Shown here piece by piece: positions 21,421 through 34,400 of a DNA stretch of 64,000 nucleotides (position 1 is the first letter of the stretch; every line of letters starts with the position of its first letter). The stretch is taken from positions 15,502,501 to 15,566,500 of the forward strand of contig NC_079135.1 of assembly GCF_945859705.1 (NCBI RefSeq). Direction: 5' to 3'. A model generated the notes under the pieces. That model saw nothing but the letters and a program-made list of their open reading frames with translations, made no database searches and was not told the DNA's origin. The DNA is from Episyrphus balteatus. Its lineage: Eukaryota > Arthropoda > Insecta > Diptera > Syrphidae. Both the position numbers and the translations under genes were made by a program.

Positions 21421-22545
21421 GTACCATTAATTAAAGTTCAAAAAATTAATTTTTCAAAAAATCACATAAAATGTGAAATTTACTCTAAAACATTTTTGGG
21501 AGCAGATCAAAATTTTGATTTTAAAAAATTTACTTTTAAAACAAAAATTCTGTTTTTTTCTTATAATTTATTTTTATTGTTATTTTTTATTTATTTTTAA
21601 AATTCTGCCAGTATATATTTAAACGAAAAAATTCTTCCAATTATTTTTTTTTTTTTCAAATATCATATTGATAAATTGATAATTATTGAAATTTTTTTTA
21701 TTTAAATATAAATTAAGTTAGAAATTGCAAAATATAATACTATTAATATTTATCAATTTTATTACAATTTATTTATTGATTATAATCATTCTAAGTAAAC
21801 AAAACTTATATAAAATGATTCATCAAATATTGAATTTCAACTTTAATCAATTCAACAATAACAAAAGGGGAAAAAGTCATTTAAAGAACGAATAAGAGTT
21901 TTTTTTTTTAAGAATTCTAGTGTTTTTTTCATCAATCGCTTAATCGAAAACACCGCAGAATAAGAAATACTTAGGGTAAATGATATAATTTAAACTTAAA
22001 AAAGAAAAGAAATACACGTATACATGATTTTATTTCACCATAAGAGCAAGAAGTTGCTATTTTCTTTAAATACTAAACCTTTTTAAAAATTTATAAAAGA
22101 ATATTTTTTAAATTTAATTTTATAAGAAAATCAATAACAACTTAAAAAAAAATATAAAAAATTGTTTTAAAATTACAAAATTGCAAAGACTGCAACTGCA
22201 ATTTCTTGTATACCAAAAAAACGTTTTTTTGAAGATCGTTAGAGCCGATTTAAAAAAAAAATGTAATCAACAAAATTTAAAAAAATAATTTGGTAGGCCA
22301 ATCGGAAGGCAATATTAATTTTATTAATCTACATGTTAAATTAAAGTTTCGAAAAAAATGTGTTCATCAGTTTTTAAAACATGAACTCAATAAACTAATC
22401 ACACCACAGCTCCCTTACATTTTTTGTTTTCTTAATGGCTTCAGGAAATTTTTTCGAAACAACCAACGTCTGAAAACATTTTTGTTTTCATAAACTAAAA
22501 TCTGTTTTAAAGACAAATAAACTTTAAACGATATAGGTTAAATTT
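21421..22545. other. AT-rich non-coding stretch
   Basis: Extremely AT-rich. A fragment near 22200-22265 (TTTCTTGTATACCAAAAAAA and GATCGTTAGAGCCGATTT) resembles the start of repeat family A at 20735 and may be a truncated copy. No gene. Confidence 0.45.
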
Positions 22546-22678
22546 ATTCACTCTATATCTATTAAATTTAAAGCCGTCATTAAAAAGGGCAAATTTTATA
22601 ATTTGTATACACGATTTGACAGTTTTTTTAATTTTTAATGGAGACCTTAAATTGAATGGAGTGTGAATAAATTCGGCC
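22546..22678. mobile_element. PIF/Harbinger-type MITE, relative of the nested element at 11.8 kb
   Basis: The right end reversed reads GGCCGAATTTATTCACACTC and the left end reads GGTTAAATTTATTCACTCTA. Inner blocks ATTAAATTTAAAGCC and TTTTTAATGGAGACCTTAAA match those of 11830-11949. Flanks are ATA and TTA, so the 3-bp duplication is eroded. No coding capacity. It is older and more diverged than the nested copy. Confidence 0.7.
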
Positions 22679-22679
22679 T

Positions 22680-25600
22680 TAGTATAATACTCTTAAGCCA
22701 TTTGAAAAAGTAACTAAGTTTAAAATTAGACTGTTTTTCTTTTTAACTTACTAAAATGGCTTTGGAATTTTAGTACATCGTTTAAAATCATGACAAAATT
22801 TTTCAAACTTTTTCTTAAAACACCCTTTAAAAGTTCTTTGGTTGAAAATAATTTTGTCAAGAAAATAATCCCCCAGTCGGACAGGATTATGGTAGATTGG
22901 ACGTTTACATAAAATAAACTCTCTTTTTGTAGGTAGGTAAGGTACACACACAACAACTGGCAATGGCAAGTGTATTGTGTAAGTTTTTATTTAGTTTATT
23001 ATTTTTTTTTTTTTTGTTGATACAAAGTACCTAGTAAGGATACAAAAGCCCACCCGTATAGTTGGCCTATTTGGAAATTCCTATACAAAAGTGGGTACCT
23101 ACACTAATTTTCGATGACCCTGTGTGAAAGAAACATACGGTCTCTGTGATTAGCATGATTTATTGGCCAAATACAATGAGAAATAAAAAAAAATCAAACC
23201 TTACAAAAGGTAAAGTCATAGTAATAATAATAGTTCATAGTTGTTGCTGATTATGTTAACAAAAAAAAAAAGGACTTCTATTATTATTCTCTGACAAATG
23301 ATTTGTTACTTCAATGAAAGGTTAAAAGTGTGTTTTTATGATTCAATGGGGGAATAATATTAAACATTTTTTTCTACACCCCCTCAAACAAATTGAGGAT
23401 AAATGTTATAACAATAGAAAATATAACCTCATTAAATCAAATTAATAATTGTCTTTTGTAAACAATTAAAAAAAATGTATGTATACAAAAAAATTAAGTT
23501 GGTATTTCAAATTTAAATTCTGTGAAAAAGGATAATTGGAAGGATTGGTATTATTTATGTAAGTTTCCTAAGGGAATTGTTGTTTAAATCAATAAGTTAG
23601 GTAGGTACTAGATTTATTATTTGTTTGCATTTCATCAATTCCAAAACCATTTAATTAAAATTAACGATTGATAATATTGTGAAGGTTCTATTTTTATTTG
23701 CTAAATGCAAATTTAATTATGAATTTATTGACAATTTTAATTGAATATTTTACAAAAAAAAAAAAAAAAAAAATACCCTATTCAACAGATAGTTAATAGA
23801 AAACAGAATAAAAAAGGAAAGCTTCTTGAATCGACACCTAAAAGTATGCAGTCAACCAGACCATTTACTCCATCACCATTCCATCTCTTTTAATCATCAT
23901 CTTCTTGTCATAGAAAAAAAAAAAAAAAAAAACAGATACAAATTTCCAAACGATATCAATATGAATTAGTAATTAATTTGCAATCTTACAATCCTCACCC
24001 AACAAACTCCAGAGAAATTTATAAATTTTTCTCAAGAACTCTTATACCATCTTTCGTCCTTAATAAATGAAAATTACAAAATCTTACAAAACTGCCAATG
24101 AAATAGAAACATCTTTAATTAATGGAAAGTGAACAAAAAAACAAAAGAATAATAATGAAAAGAAACTTGTCGTAGGTCGTTTTCTTCGAGTGCAAAAAAC
24201 TTTTCTCCCCCCAAACCGCGTATAACTTATTCCACTTCGATAGACCTCCAACACAATCATTATTATCCTTGAGCTTTGTGTGAGAAGCAAGAAGAAGAGT
24301 AAAGAGCAAAGAGGACGATTTTAACACAATGTTGGATAAGAAATGAAATTGTCGATTTAAAAAAAAAAAATGAAAAAAAAAAAAGAAAAGAAATTCCCAA
24401 AAACTTCAAAGGACATTTTGCAATGAAAGAAATGACAAAAGAAAAAAAAAACGAATAAGACAAGAAAAATCCTTTAAAGAAAAAAACTTTTTCTTCTTCA
24501 ATTCGGAAAGAGAGACAAAGAGAAAAGTTAAATCTGAATTAAATTTGTCATCCAAATTAAAAATAAGAAAAAAAAAATAAAAGAATTAAATTGCTAAAAG
24601 TTAGTCGGAAACAGAGATTTTTACTTTATTTGATTTTTTTTTTCTTGTTAATGTTTTTTCTTCATTTTCCTTGATTTTTTATAATTAATTGCCTTACATC
24701 GCCTTTAACATAAAATTATAATAATCATCATCAACGTCGCGATAATATTCCATAGTTTTTTATTTCTTTATTTGTGTGTGTTTTTTTTTTGTGCACAATC
24801 TTGATCAGTATTTTTAGCTCCTTTTTCTGTCTGGAGTAGTTATTGTTTGTCTTTATGTTTTAATTTTCTTTGCACTTAAAAATCATAACAATTTTTCATT
24901 CTTCTATAGTTTTTTCATACAAATAAGATGACTTAAAGATTCATAAAAAAACTCAAACATCATAAAAAAAAATGGTACGCATACGCCACAGTGACCTGTT
25001 TTTATACTTGTTTACATGAGTATACTTGGCTATAGAGCTAATTTGAATTCGTGAAATAAACCAAACTTTAGATACATATCAGACAGGATATTACGATGTT
25101 AGAAAGCATTTTAAAGGACTAAACTTACTTAATAAATGTTTTCAGTACACACTTTTGAGTACACAGTAAAAGCTATAACAGTAGACTTAAAGTCTGTTCC
25201 TTGTTAGGTTGATGACACTTATGTATAAGACCTGGTATGCCAAAACATGAACGTATTTATCAAAAAAAAAAAACAAGTTATTAGAAAAAAGACATTATTT
25301 GTATTACAGTATTTTCTGCTGAAAAAAACGCCCAAAGAATATTTACAAAAATTCACATCTGGTACAAATTTTCCCTACAGCAAATTGATCAAGTGCTTTG
25401 TAATCGTTTAGTGTGCGAAATATGTCAAGCTCAACTCAGAAGGAGCTAGGACGTTTAGGTAAGTCTCTGGTTCGCATAATAAAGACAAGTACTTCAATTA
25501 ATCCACTTAAGCTACATTGAAAGTTTGTGATGAGTACAATGTACTTATACATTTGTGACCAAAACATATTTGCTGAATATTCAAAGTCAATAAAATATTT

Positions 25601-27060
25601 ATTTTTATAGATTGAAAGAAAATTATATTCATTCCTTATAGTCACATTATTATAATTTTTACTTTTTTTTGTCATTAAGAACAAATAGTTAAAGTACTAT
25701 TTGAAGGTTCTATACGTGTCTGTTCATTGTTCCTACAAATCTGTACTCAGTAAATAAGAGTTTCTTTCGAGTTCATAAAATTCCGTCCGAAGTAGGTACG
25801 TTAAAATTTTATAAGACAGTGTTATGCCTTTTAGAATTCAGTACATACAATTCTGTATTGAGTACCGAGTTTTCCTAGAAGAATGAACTATATCGTTCGA
25901 AATTCTCCATTAGTTAAGTTTGAATTTTCTTTTATAAAACGAATAAACAAATTTGGACTTTAAGGTACTCAATATAGAATTAGTATGTAATGTACTGATT
26001 AAATTTGTTCCTTAACATACAATGAAATTTAACTCAAAATATAAAATCAAGTTAATACGACATAGTTGTGCATTTAACTTTATTTTCGTTTTCCTTAATT
26101 TTCCTTGGATCCATACTTCAATAAAAAAAAAAAAATGAATCACTATCGACAAAACGAATTTATAAAAGCAAAGTCGGTATAGCCATTGAAATTGAAAGAA
26201 CAAGGATTTATTTAAAACCTTGTTGAGATTATTGGATCACAGACCAATAATAAATAATAATAAATAGCACCGTAGGAGATTTTGTTTTTTTAATTAAAAA
26301 AAAAAAAAAAAAAATTCATCGATTGAAATGATTTCTTATTATTTCTTTCAAAAGAAGAAATATTCAATAACAACAACAGAGAAGAAGTAGGAAAAAAAAA
26401 ATTAGTACCTATACAAAGAGAGAACATAAAAAAATTAATTGATAATGACTTCAATTTAAATTCGTAAGGGGTTTCCAATTATTTTTAAATTTCTTTTTTA
26501 AATGATAATGATTTTCAAAGAAAACTAATAAATTAAACGATGATGTTGAATGTTGATGAAGAAAAACTACAAGTTTATTTAAATTTGCTAAATGTGGGAG
26601 AAAATTTAAATAAATACTTAAAATAAACTTAGTTTTTTTTTTTTGTTAAGAAAACAGAAAATAAAACAAGATAGCAAAGAAAGTTTTCGTCGTAGTGTAA
26701 GAAAATTTTCTTAAACAACTTGGTTTTTTAGGAGTCTTCTTTTCCATTTCTGTTTAATGTTTTTTAATTAGATGGAGGAATCTAATGGACAAAAATAGGA
26801 ACGGACAAAAAAATTGTATTTCAAGAAATCATGTTTTCATAAATTAATTTTTTATCGTTTTTACTTAAGCTTTTATAACAAAGAAGAAGTTTAGTGTTTA
26901 ATTCGTCTCATTTGAATATTTCTGGAATAAGTAGATGTGAATTATATTTTATTAGAAAAAATCAAACACATCTGCTGTTTATTCTGTATAAAGAACAGTG
27001 TTGGCTGCTAATAAATGTGTTAGAAAACTCAAATTCATTGCTTTGAACCCAAAAACGGCA
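22680..27060. other. long AT-rich non-coding region with homopolymers and microsatellites
   Basis: This is 4.4 kb without a supported gene or recognisable element. It holds A/T runs near 23001-23016, 23754-23773, 23912-23931, 24359-24370, 26129-26139 and 26296-26314. A CATCATCTTC-type patch lies at 23871-23907. At 25.1-25.9 kb GTAC-containing short motifs (GTACTCAGT, TCAGTACA, GAGTACAATGTACTT) recur at loose spacing without forming a clear array. Open frames on the minus strand follow the poly-T tracts. I see no splice-bounded exon. Confidence 0.45.
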
Positions 27061-27069
27061 AAAACAGAT

Positions 27070-27190
27070 CGATAGTTCATCTGTTCCCACATAACTTCCA
27101 AACTACTTATTATAATTTGACAAGTGATATATTTTTATAAACGTCTCAGTTGTCCGCTAGTTATGAAATGTATGACATCACTTCAAATAC
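27070..27190 (-). repeat. dispersed repeat family C, reverse copy
   Basis: Read on the minus strand, this segment has the family order: CTAGCGGACAACTGAG, a variable T-rich part, AAATTATAATAAGTAGTTTG, then GAAGTTATGTGGGAACAGAT. It corresponds to the units at 4.3-4.55 kb. Single truncated copy; no ends resolved. Confidence 0.55.
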
Positions 27191-28100
27191 ATTATTTTAA
27201 GTCACTTTTTAGTGGCAAAATTTATTAAATAAAAAATTTTACAATCATTTTTGGTATAAATTTAAAATGTGAAAATGTTAAATAAATTTTTTTGACAACG
27301 ATGCGTCGTGCATAAAAATTTAAACGAATAAAATTAATATATTTTTTTAATGTTACAAATCTCCCTAATAATAATAACAGGACACAGCAAAAATTTAATA
27401 AAAAAAAAAAAAAAAAAAAAATCATTTTACTTGTTATCTCATTCTGCTAACAAAACCATTGAATTTGAAATAATAAAAAAATGTACCTATTACAAAAAAA
27501 AATTTGTATACAATTGTGTTTCTGCTCCCACATAGGGAGTATATTTTTTTGACTTCTAAAAATACTGAATAGTCTCATCTGTCGGGATGGTCCATCCTGG
27601 CAATATCGTTATTGTTTATGAACTGAACCAAATGTCCAATTTATTTTATTTTTTATCATTTTTGTTGGAATTTTTTTTTTTTTACATTTTTTTTGTTGGT
27701 TGTCATTATTTTTCATTATATTCTTTCATTCGTTCACCGCCACCGCCGTTTTTGGCATTTTCAATTTGCCAAAATGATCAAGGAAATTAAATAAAACGGA
27801 TATTTCGCGGGTAAAAAAAGAGACACAGCGCCATAAATCGTTTACATCACATAGAGAGAGAGTGTCACCTTTCATAAAGGGCCGCCACACAAAATTTAAT
27901 GGTAATGAAAAAAAAAATAAATAAATAAAATAAAAAAAAAATACAGAAAAAAAGGACATCCAACAAAAAAATTTTGTTCAGTCATCTTCTTCATCAAAAT
28001 TGCTGGGTTGTACTGTTACAAAAGGCGATTGAAAGTGCCACAACATTAATCAACGCAAAGCACCTACAGATGATGACAAAAAAATATATATAAAAAAAAT
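27191..28100. other. AT-rich non-coding stretch
   Basis: Contains a run of about 21 A at 27401-27421 and T runs at 27672-27684. A mixed-composition patch lies near 27810-27900. No gene or element end recognised. Confidence 0.4.
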
Positions 28101-28640
28101 AAAAAATAATCTCCTTATGAGGGACTCGCCAGCCGTTGTCGTAGTCGTCGCCGCCAGGACCAATCTCTCACGCCCACACTATGAGTGTATGACTGACTTT
28201 AGTGACAAAAAAAAGGGAAATGCTATACAAAAAAAAAAGAAATACATGAACTCCGAAAAAAAATTTCATCACGCCTTCGAAATATAAAACCATTATCCAA
28301 GTTTCACAACTCTCTTGTGGACTGAGAGAGAGTGAGAGAGAGACTTCTTTTGCTACTTCTGATGCCGGAAACTAGGACATTGAACGCGCGGGATGTTGTA
28401 TATTTTTTTTCGGGTCCCTCTTATTATTTTTACCGCATGTCCTAGTTTTTTGGTGTTTATTTTTTTCAATTTTTGTATTGTTTATTATCACTTTGCGAAA
28501 TGCATTTTACTACTGCTGCGTATTCTTTTGGGAGTTTGCGAGCTGCAACAAACAAAAAAAAAGGCATGCCAGTGCAGTGGAGTATTCTGCAAAAATTCCT
28601 CAAATGATATCCTTGCGTGCTTGACATGAATTTTTGCACT
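28101..28640. promoter_or_regulatory. less AT-rich block with GTCGTC and GAGAGA motifs; candidate regulatory DNA
   Basis: The sequence GTCGTAGTCGTCGCCGCCAG at 28138-28157 and GAGAGAGTGAGAGAGAGA at 28325-28342 stand out. GAGAG is the binding core of the Drosophila GAGA factor (Trl), which acts at promoters and enhancers. A TG/GC-mixed patch follows at 28500-28620. No TATA-plus-initiator pair or exon can be shown. The call is weak and based on composition and one motif class. Confidence 0.25.
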
Positions 28641-28949
28641 GTAAAAAAAAACTTTTTTGATGATTACAACAATCCCAATAGAGATGGTAACGGTAACGGT
28701 GGTAGGGTTATGGTTTTGTTTATGTCAACGCTCGCGGTGGCAGAAGCGGTGTGAGATTTACACTATACGAGTATAGTTTGTTTGTGTCCTGATGTATTTA
28801 TCGCATGGACGCACTCACAGATTTTTGTAGTTTTCTCTTTTGATATGCAAAACTCTAGGTAAATTAAATTAAATAATATAAATATTGTGCCGTGATGGGT
28901 TGTATGGAATCGCTCATATAAGCATCCTAGATCAAAAAAAGCTAAAAAA

Positions 28950-29770
28950 AAAACATCGTTTGTGGCGGCATAAAGTCTATAATAACAATCTGTTTTTAAT
29001 AAAACTTGGTGGAGACATACATTTCGGGCCAATGATGAATATAGACTAGTTTTTATTTCAATATTAGTTGTTTTTAAAAAAATTTGTCTGTTTGTGTCAG
29101 CATTTTGCTTACAATACCCATACGATTTTAGTGAAATTTTGTAGAAATTTATATTTCAATCCAGCAATGAACATAGACTGGTTTTTATTTCAAAATTGGT
29201 TATTTTTGAAAAAAAATTGGCTGTTTGTGTCAGCATATAGTCTACAATATCCATACGTTTTTACTGAAATTTTGTAGTGATAAATATTTCAGTCAGGCAA
29301 TGAATATAGGCTAATTTTTATTTCAGTGTTGGTTGTTTTTGAAAAAGTTTGTCTGTTTGCGTCAGCTTATAGCCTGCAATACCCATACGATTTTACTGAA
29401 ATTTTGTGGAGATAAATATTTTACTCCAGCAATGGTTATAGGATGATTTTTATTTCAATTTTTGTTATTTTTGAAATAGTTTGTCAGTTTGTGTCAGCAT
29501 ATAGACTGCAATACCCATACGATTTAATCAAAATTTTGTGGAGATAAATATTTTAGTGCAGCAATGAATATAGGCTAATTCTTATATCTAATTTGGTTAG
29601 TTTGGAAAAAATTTATTTGTTTGTTCCAACATAAAGTCAACAATATCTATCTGATTTTTATAAAATTTGGTCGAAATATATATTTTTGTCCTTCGATGAA
29701 TGTAAGCTAATTTTTAATTCAATATTAGTTGTACGCAATATTACGCACCCGATTGTAATGAAACTTGCTT
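28950..29770 (+). repeat. tandem array, 132-bp period, about six diverged units
   Basis: The landmark TTTGTGTCAGCATAYAGTC recurs at about 28959 (divergent), 29091, 29224, 29356, 29488 and 29620, with intervals of 132, 133, 132, 132 and 132 bp. Each unit continues with TACAATACCCATACGATTTT, GAAATTTTGTGGAGATAAAT and CAGCAATGAATATAGRCTAATTTTTATTTC. The last unit is shortened (ACGCAATATTACGCACCCGA near 29733). Constant length despite base divergence suggests a minisatellite evolving mainly by substitution. A frame in unit 2 (29068-29277) is incidental. Confidence 0.88.
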
Positions 29771-30905
29771 GTTTCCCATCTTTCATTTTCTCAATTCTTT
29801 AAACTAAGAAATTGCTTTGCACAAGGGTCACTGACTCTTTTCTCTTCAAATAGGAAAAACAAATTAAAACGTCAAACACTTTATCAAATATTTCAATATG
29901 TTCATGTCCCATTAACAGGACACACAAATGAAAACGGAAATGGGTAGTAGATACGACGAATTTCAAAAGCTAAAAAATACCATATCCCCGACACTAATAG
30001 GACTATACAAATTGGAGTCCTTATTTTTATACACAAAAAAAAAAAAAAAGTTGGGAAGAAAACAAAAGCCTTTCTTGTAATAACTCAAGCGCATCCGAAG
30101 GACTATTTTTTTTTTTTTATTTTTGTGTAGAAAAAGATATTCCCACCCGTGGGGCATAAGGAAATAATATTTTTCATTTGATACTACCCACACACTTACA
30201 TAAGAAGTAGATGCATTAATTCATATGAAATGGGGAAAAAAAATGAATGAAGATAAAAAAAAAAAATTCAAAAATTCATATCAATCAAACGTTTTGTTGA
30301 ACAATTTTTTTTTTTTTTTTTTTGAAAACCTACCCACAGTTAGTCAGAACAGAGTTTGTGCCTTTTTTCGATTTGAACCAAAAAAAAAAAAAAAATTCAC
30401 ATTTGTGTGGTTGATTTTTTTTTTAGAGGCCGGGAGTGAATATAGAAAATGGAGAGTTGGAAAGGAAAAGGGCCAACACACAACCATTCTCCTCGCGTGG
30501 CCTACACTTCATTCATCGCCGAGTGTTCATAAATCATCGAAAACGTTTGTGCTTAATGTCTGGCTGGAGGAAGTCCTCCTTTGGGCGTTGTAACTGAGTG
30601 CTTAGGAATTTATGGGGCGCACATGAAAGTGTTTTTTTTTTTTTTTGAAAGACAGAAAAACAGAAAAGAGGATATGGAGGGTGAATTGTTTGGAAAATGG
30701 TGTACTTTTTCAAATCGAAATGGGAATTCAATATGCACGATCGAACACAGATAAAATTATGTTGGTAAGGAAGAAAAAAAAAATACAACAAGGATACAAG
30801 AAAACATGAATTTATTGTATATTTTGTAATGTTGGTGTTATGTTTGAGGAGATTATGTCGATTTTAATGGTTCTCTGATGTGATTTTGTATTAAAAACGA
30901 ATGAA
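29771..30905. other. non-coding stretch with long A/T runs
   Basis: A runs at 30035-30049, T runs at 30107-30118 and 30305-30323, A run at 30380-30395. The frame at 30225-30593 (122 codons) is Lys/Phe-rich from these runs, but its 3' half (30420-30600) is of mixed composition. No domain is recognised and no splice context supports an exon. Confidence 0.4.
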
Positions 30906-30908
30906 AGG

Positions 30909-31262
30909 CAGTGGTGGCAAACCTATTGTAATATTAGAGCCACTTGTGGAATGTGAACTTATTTTGAATGGCAGACACAAACTTGGTGTTCCAATTAAAG
31001 GATAAGCTTAAATATAAATTAAAATTCCCAGTATAAAAAATATCAGCCCAGAAATATTTCATCTAAGTCAAAATAAGACAAAAATTAAAATTTTTTTAGA
31101 GAAAATTGTGCCAAATTCTTTTATCCTTTATCATTTTTTCTAATTTTTGTTTCAAGAAGAGTAAATTAAGCTAAGCCACAAATCCATTATAAAGAATTAA
31201 AAGAAGATTGAAATACTTTTTTCTTTCCTCTGGTACGCGAACTTATAGGTTTGCCATTACTG
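30909..31262. mobile_element. hAT-type non-autonomous element with CAGTGGTGGCAAACC ends
   Basis: The left end is CAGTGGTGGCAAACCTAT and the reverse complement of the right end is CAGTAATGGCAAACCTAT. The CAGNG start is typical of hAT elements. Flanks ATGAAAGG and ATGGTATC agree at only 4 of 8 bases, so the target duplication is eroded or absent and the class call rests on the ends. 354 bp, AT-rich interior, no transposase. Confidence 0.6.
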
Positions 31263-31765
31263 ATGGTATCCCATATTACAACTGTATCCAGGAAAAATAA
31301 AGTAGGAAGGAGAGGAAATGAGTATTTGTGTTGAATTCTACAAATAAGGATATTGTGTTGCTGTGATTTGTTGATATTATGTCATTTGTTATGTTTTTAT
31401 GTCTTTTTTTTTATTTTTGTTGTTGCTGCATGTAGATTCAATTTTAAAATCCGGTGTCGGTAATGTTATTTTATTTTATTGTCATTCTTTCTTTTTTGTT
31501 GCTGTTGGAAATAAGATTAATATCATGATGCTTTTAAATTTTATTGAATTCTCATGTCAAAACATATTCTCTTGAATTGTATATTACTTCTTTAAATAAA
31601 CCTTCAGTTTGTATAATCACACACCAAGACTTCAGAAATATTTTGACATTCAATCAGACATCAAACAGGAAAAATGTTTTTTATTCTTATAATAAAAACA
31701 AATCAGGAAGGAAATAACTAAGTGGACGCATTCGCAAAGCTTTTTGAAATATCAATTTATAAAAA

Positions 31766-31892
31766 TGTCCCACCCGTGATTTTGGAATACATACTTCATT
31801 GAGAATGTCTGAAATAATGACTACGACATGATTATTTAAAAACATCAAAGATCTTTAGTTAAAATTTCTTATTCATTGTCACGGGTGGGACA
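31766..31892. repeat. inverted repeat TGTCCCACCCGTGA...TCACGGGTGGGACA
   Basis: A perfect 14-bp inverted repeat (31766-31779 and 31879-31892) encloses about 99 bp. A third partial copy, TGTCACGGTTGTGA, follows at about 31956. The arms are unusually GC-rich for this window. It could be a tiny MITE, a hairpin or two binding sites. No target duplication was seen. Confidence 0.55.
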
Positions 31893-33085
31893 ATCTTTAG
31901 GTATTTTTTTTTGTTTTTAATTAATTTTGAGTGAAAAAATTACGGTTCGTTTTCTGTCACGGTTGTGAAAAATAAAGCAAATGGTCTTTTGTAATAAAAA
32001 TTTATCTAAATATAAAAACACAAAGTAATGCTAAATTGTTTGCCTTAAAAAAGTTAAGCACTTTAAAGAGCTCTTATGAAAAAAAAAGGTTGCACGAATT
32101 GTGCATACTAAAATAAGACAGAAATATTCGTATAGTCATATCATAAAAGTCCCATTAAATGGTGTTAATTCAGTGAAGAGTCTCTTAAGATCAGGCATAA
32201 CTATGAAATTCTGCCATAAATAGTAAATACATTTTATAAATATTTTAAATGCAATACAGTTATTTGTAGGAAATTCATCGAATAGCAAATCATCGAATAA
32301 CATTTCTTCGAATGATAATTCTTTAAATAACAATTATTTCCGGAAGTATATGCCCACCAATACCTACTATTATCAAATAAGTGTTTTGTTTTTTTATAAA
32401 ATTTTAAGAAAATTTGAAGGGCGTTTAAGAATTATTATTTTTCGATCAATTGTTTTTTTTTTTTCGATGAACAGTTTTCGAATTATTGTGATGTAGAATT
32501 GGAAGAGACAACATTTTTTTTAATTTTTTTTTTCTGGTAACATTTGCATAAATTTAAAAGGCCAAGAGTGTATGATTTTTTTTTCAAATATAGTTCAAAT
32601 TTATTGCTGCCGAAATTTACAGAATTTTAAATACGAATTTTGTTAAAATCAAATATAAATTGAATCATGCTTAAGGAGCTAAGGGCTCTTAAAAAACTAA
32701 AAATTTCTAGAAGTAATTTCCTAAAAATATTATTTGGATACTGGGGTGTATGAGTGATTTTTGTAAAGTATTAATATTCTTCGTTTCATTTTACTTTAGG
32801 ATTCCTCAAGTAAATCGAATCCGAGATAACAATCAAATATCCCTAGAATATGATGGAGAATGCCAAAAAATGGGTCTCGCAATTCTGTCGGTCTATATAT
32901 ACCTCGAGCTACAGCCTAAAATAGTGGAGTGATTTTCTTTAAAGTTGGTAGTTAAACGTTTTGGGTGATTTTTAGAGACTTCATTGAAATTTTTTTTAAG
33001 TACCAAAAGTAGTAGGTACATACATACCCTGTACCCAAAAAAAGTGAATTCATTTTTTTTTGTTCAAAAATTGCTCTACCTGTTA
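31893..33085. other. AT-rich non-coding stretch
   Basis: ATCGAATA-type motifs recur at 32278-32330 (CATCGAATAGCAAATCATCG and continuation), producing a short acidic repetitive minus-strand frame at 32136-32333 that looks incidental. A stretch at 32945-33030 (GGGTGATTTTTAGAGAC, AAGTACCAAAAGTAGTAGGT) may be a decayed reverse family A fragment. No gene. Confidence 0.4.
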
Positions 33086-33089
33086 AAAA

Positions 33090-34400
33090 AAATTTGTTTG
33101 TTAAGCTATTAATACATCCAATGCTTTTTCACGGAACCGTTTTTCTAAGTCGATTTAAACGAACATTTTATTGAAAACAATCATTTTCATCAAAAAAAGC
33201 AAAAAAAAACATGAATTTTTATCTTCTCACGTCATTAATTAATTTTTTTCCTTAACAACTTATACAAAATTTTATACCATTTGAAAGCTTATTGACTTAG
33301 CTCAGGTCTAAGAGACATCTACAAAAAGAGCAAGAATTTTTTGAACTCGATCAAATTTCATTAAAAAAATCAAAAAAAAACATTTATTTTTATGTTCTCA
33401 GGCTATATAATCAATTTTTTTGTTTGACACCTATACAAAATATATACCATGTGAAAGCTTATTATTTCACCTTTCATATGACGTATCAATCTTATTTCAG
33501 AGATCCTTACAAGAGAAGTTAGAATTTTTTAAAGTCAACCATGTTGAATTTATAGACTGAGATTACGGTACTTCCCACTCTGGTGGCTGTTCGGGGGGGC
33601 AACAGATCTCCACTGGTGTTTTGAGGTTTTTCGCAAATTTCTTGATTGGTCAAAAGTTATAACTTGTTGAATTCTAAATTTTTATTTAACCGTTATCTCA
33701 AAATTGTGTTTACGAAAATGATTGAAACTTCGCACACATATAGTCGTAGTCATGATCTATCATTACTCGATATACTTTATTCCTGTATCTATTAAAAAAA
33801 AGATACAAGTAAAAAACGATTAAAATCGGTTAAAAACGGTCAAAGAACGTGTTTTTAAAAAACTTGTTTCTTCCGTTATTCAGTCAAAACTCACTAAACG
33901 ATTCCAAGTTTTTGCACATGTATGCATAAGGCCAAAACCTACATGTCCTATAAGTTTGAGAGCTAAAAAATTACCCAAAAATACCCCTAAAAAACAAGAT
34001 GTTTTTCAAAAATTCATAATTCGAAACGCAGAGTGTTGGAAAAAAATCCGTATCAGACACCTAATTTTTTTCCCTCATCTTTCACCTGGCATCTTTAGAA
34101 TTGTCAAAAAAAATTTTTTTACCCAAAATCATCATTTTTTCATAGCCCCAACACGTGTACAACGTTCAAACAAAACGTTATAGCTTAGTTTCAAAATTTT
34201 TTAGAATTTTTTCTTAAATGCAGTTATTCTTAAATTATTCTCATCTATCTGTATCAAAAAAAATCAATTCTCAAGGACTTCGCGTTTAGATTTTAGCAAA
34301 AATTTCATCTTTCCGTTTTACCCCTGTTTACCCTATTAAATGACGGAATTTTTAAAAATCCTTCATTTGGATTAAGCTTTAGGTTATTACCTTTCAAATA
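33090..34400. repeat. dispersed repeat family B, long copy with internal 170-bp duplication
   Basis: Two units share TATACAAAATTTTATACCAT/TATACAAAATATATACCATG followed by TGAAAGCTTATT, 170 bp apart (landmarks 33281 and 33451). Downstream, GTTTTTGCACATGTATGCAT, CCTATAAGTTTGAGA, AAAAATCCGTATCAGACACC and TTTACCCCTGTTTACCCTAT recur in the same order at 62590-63010. The unit near 33470 (CACCTTTCATATGA) also matches about 44027. Open frames inside (33956-34183) are not shared between copies. Non-coding relic of unknown class. Confidence 0.65.

Noticed and set aside
32136..32333. Acidic repetitive minus-strand frame (LFDELLFEE-like)
   Set aside because: It arises from short ATCGAATAA direct repeats in the DNA; no other coding evidence.
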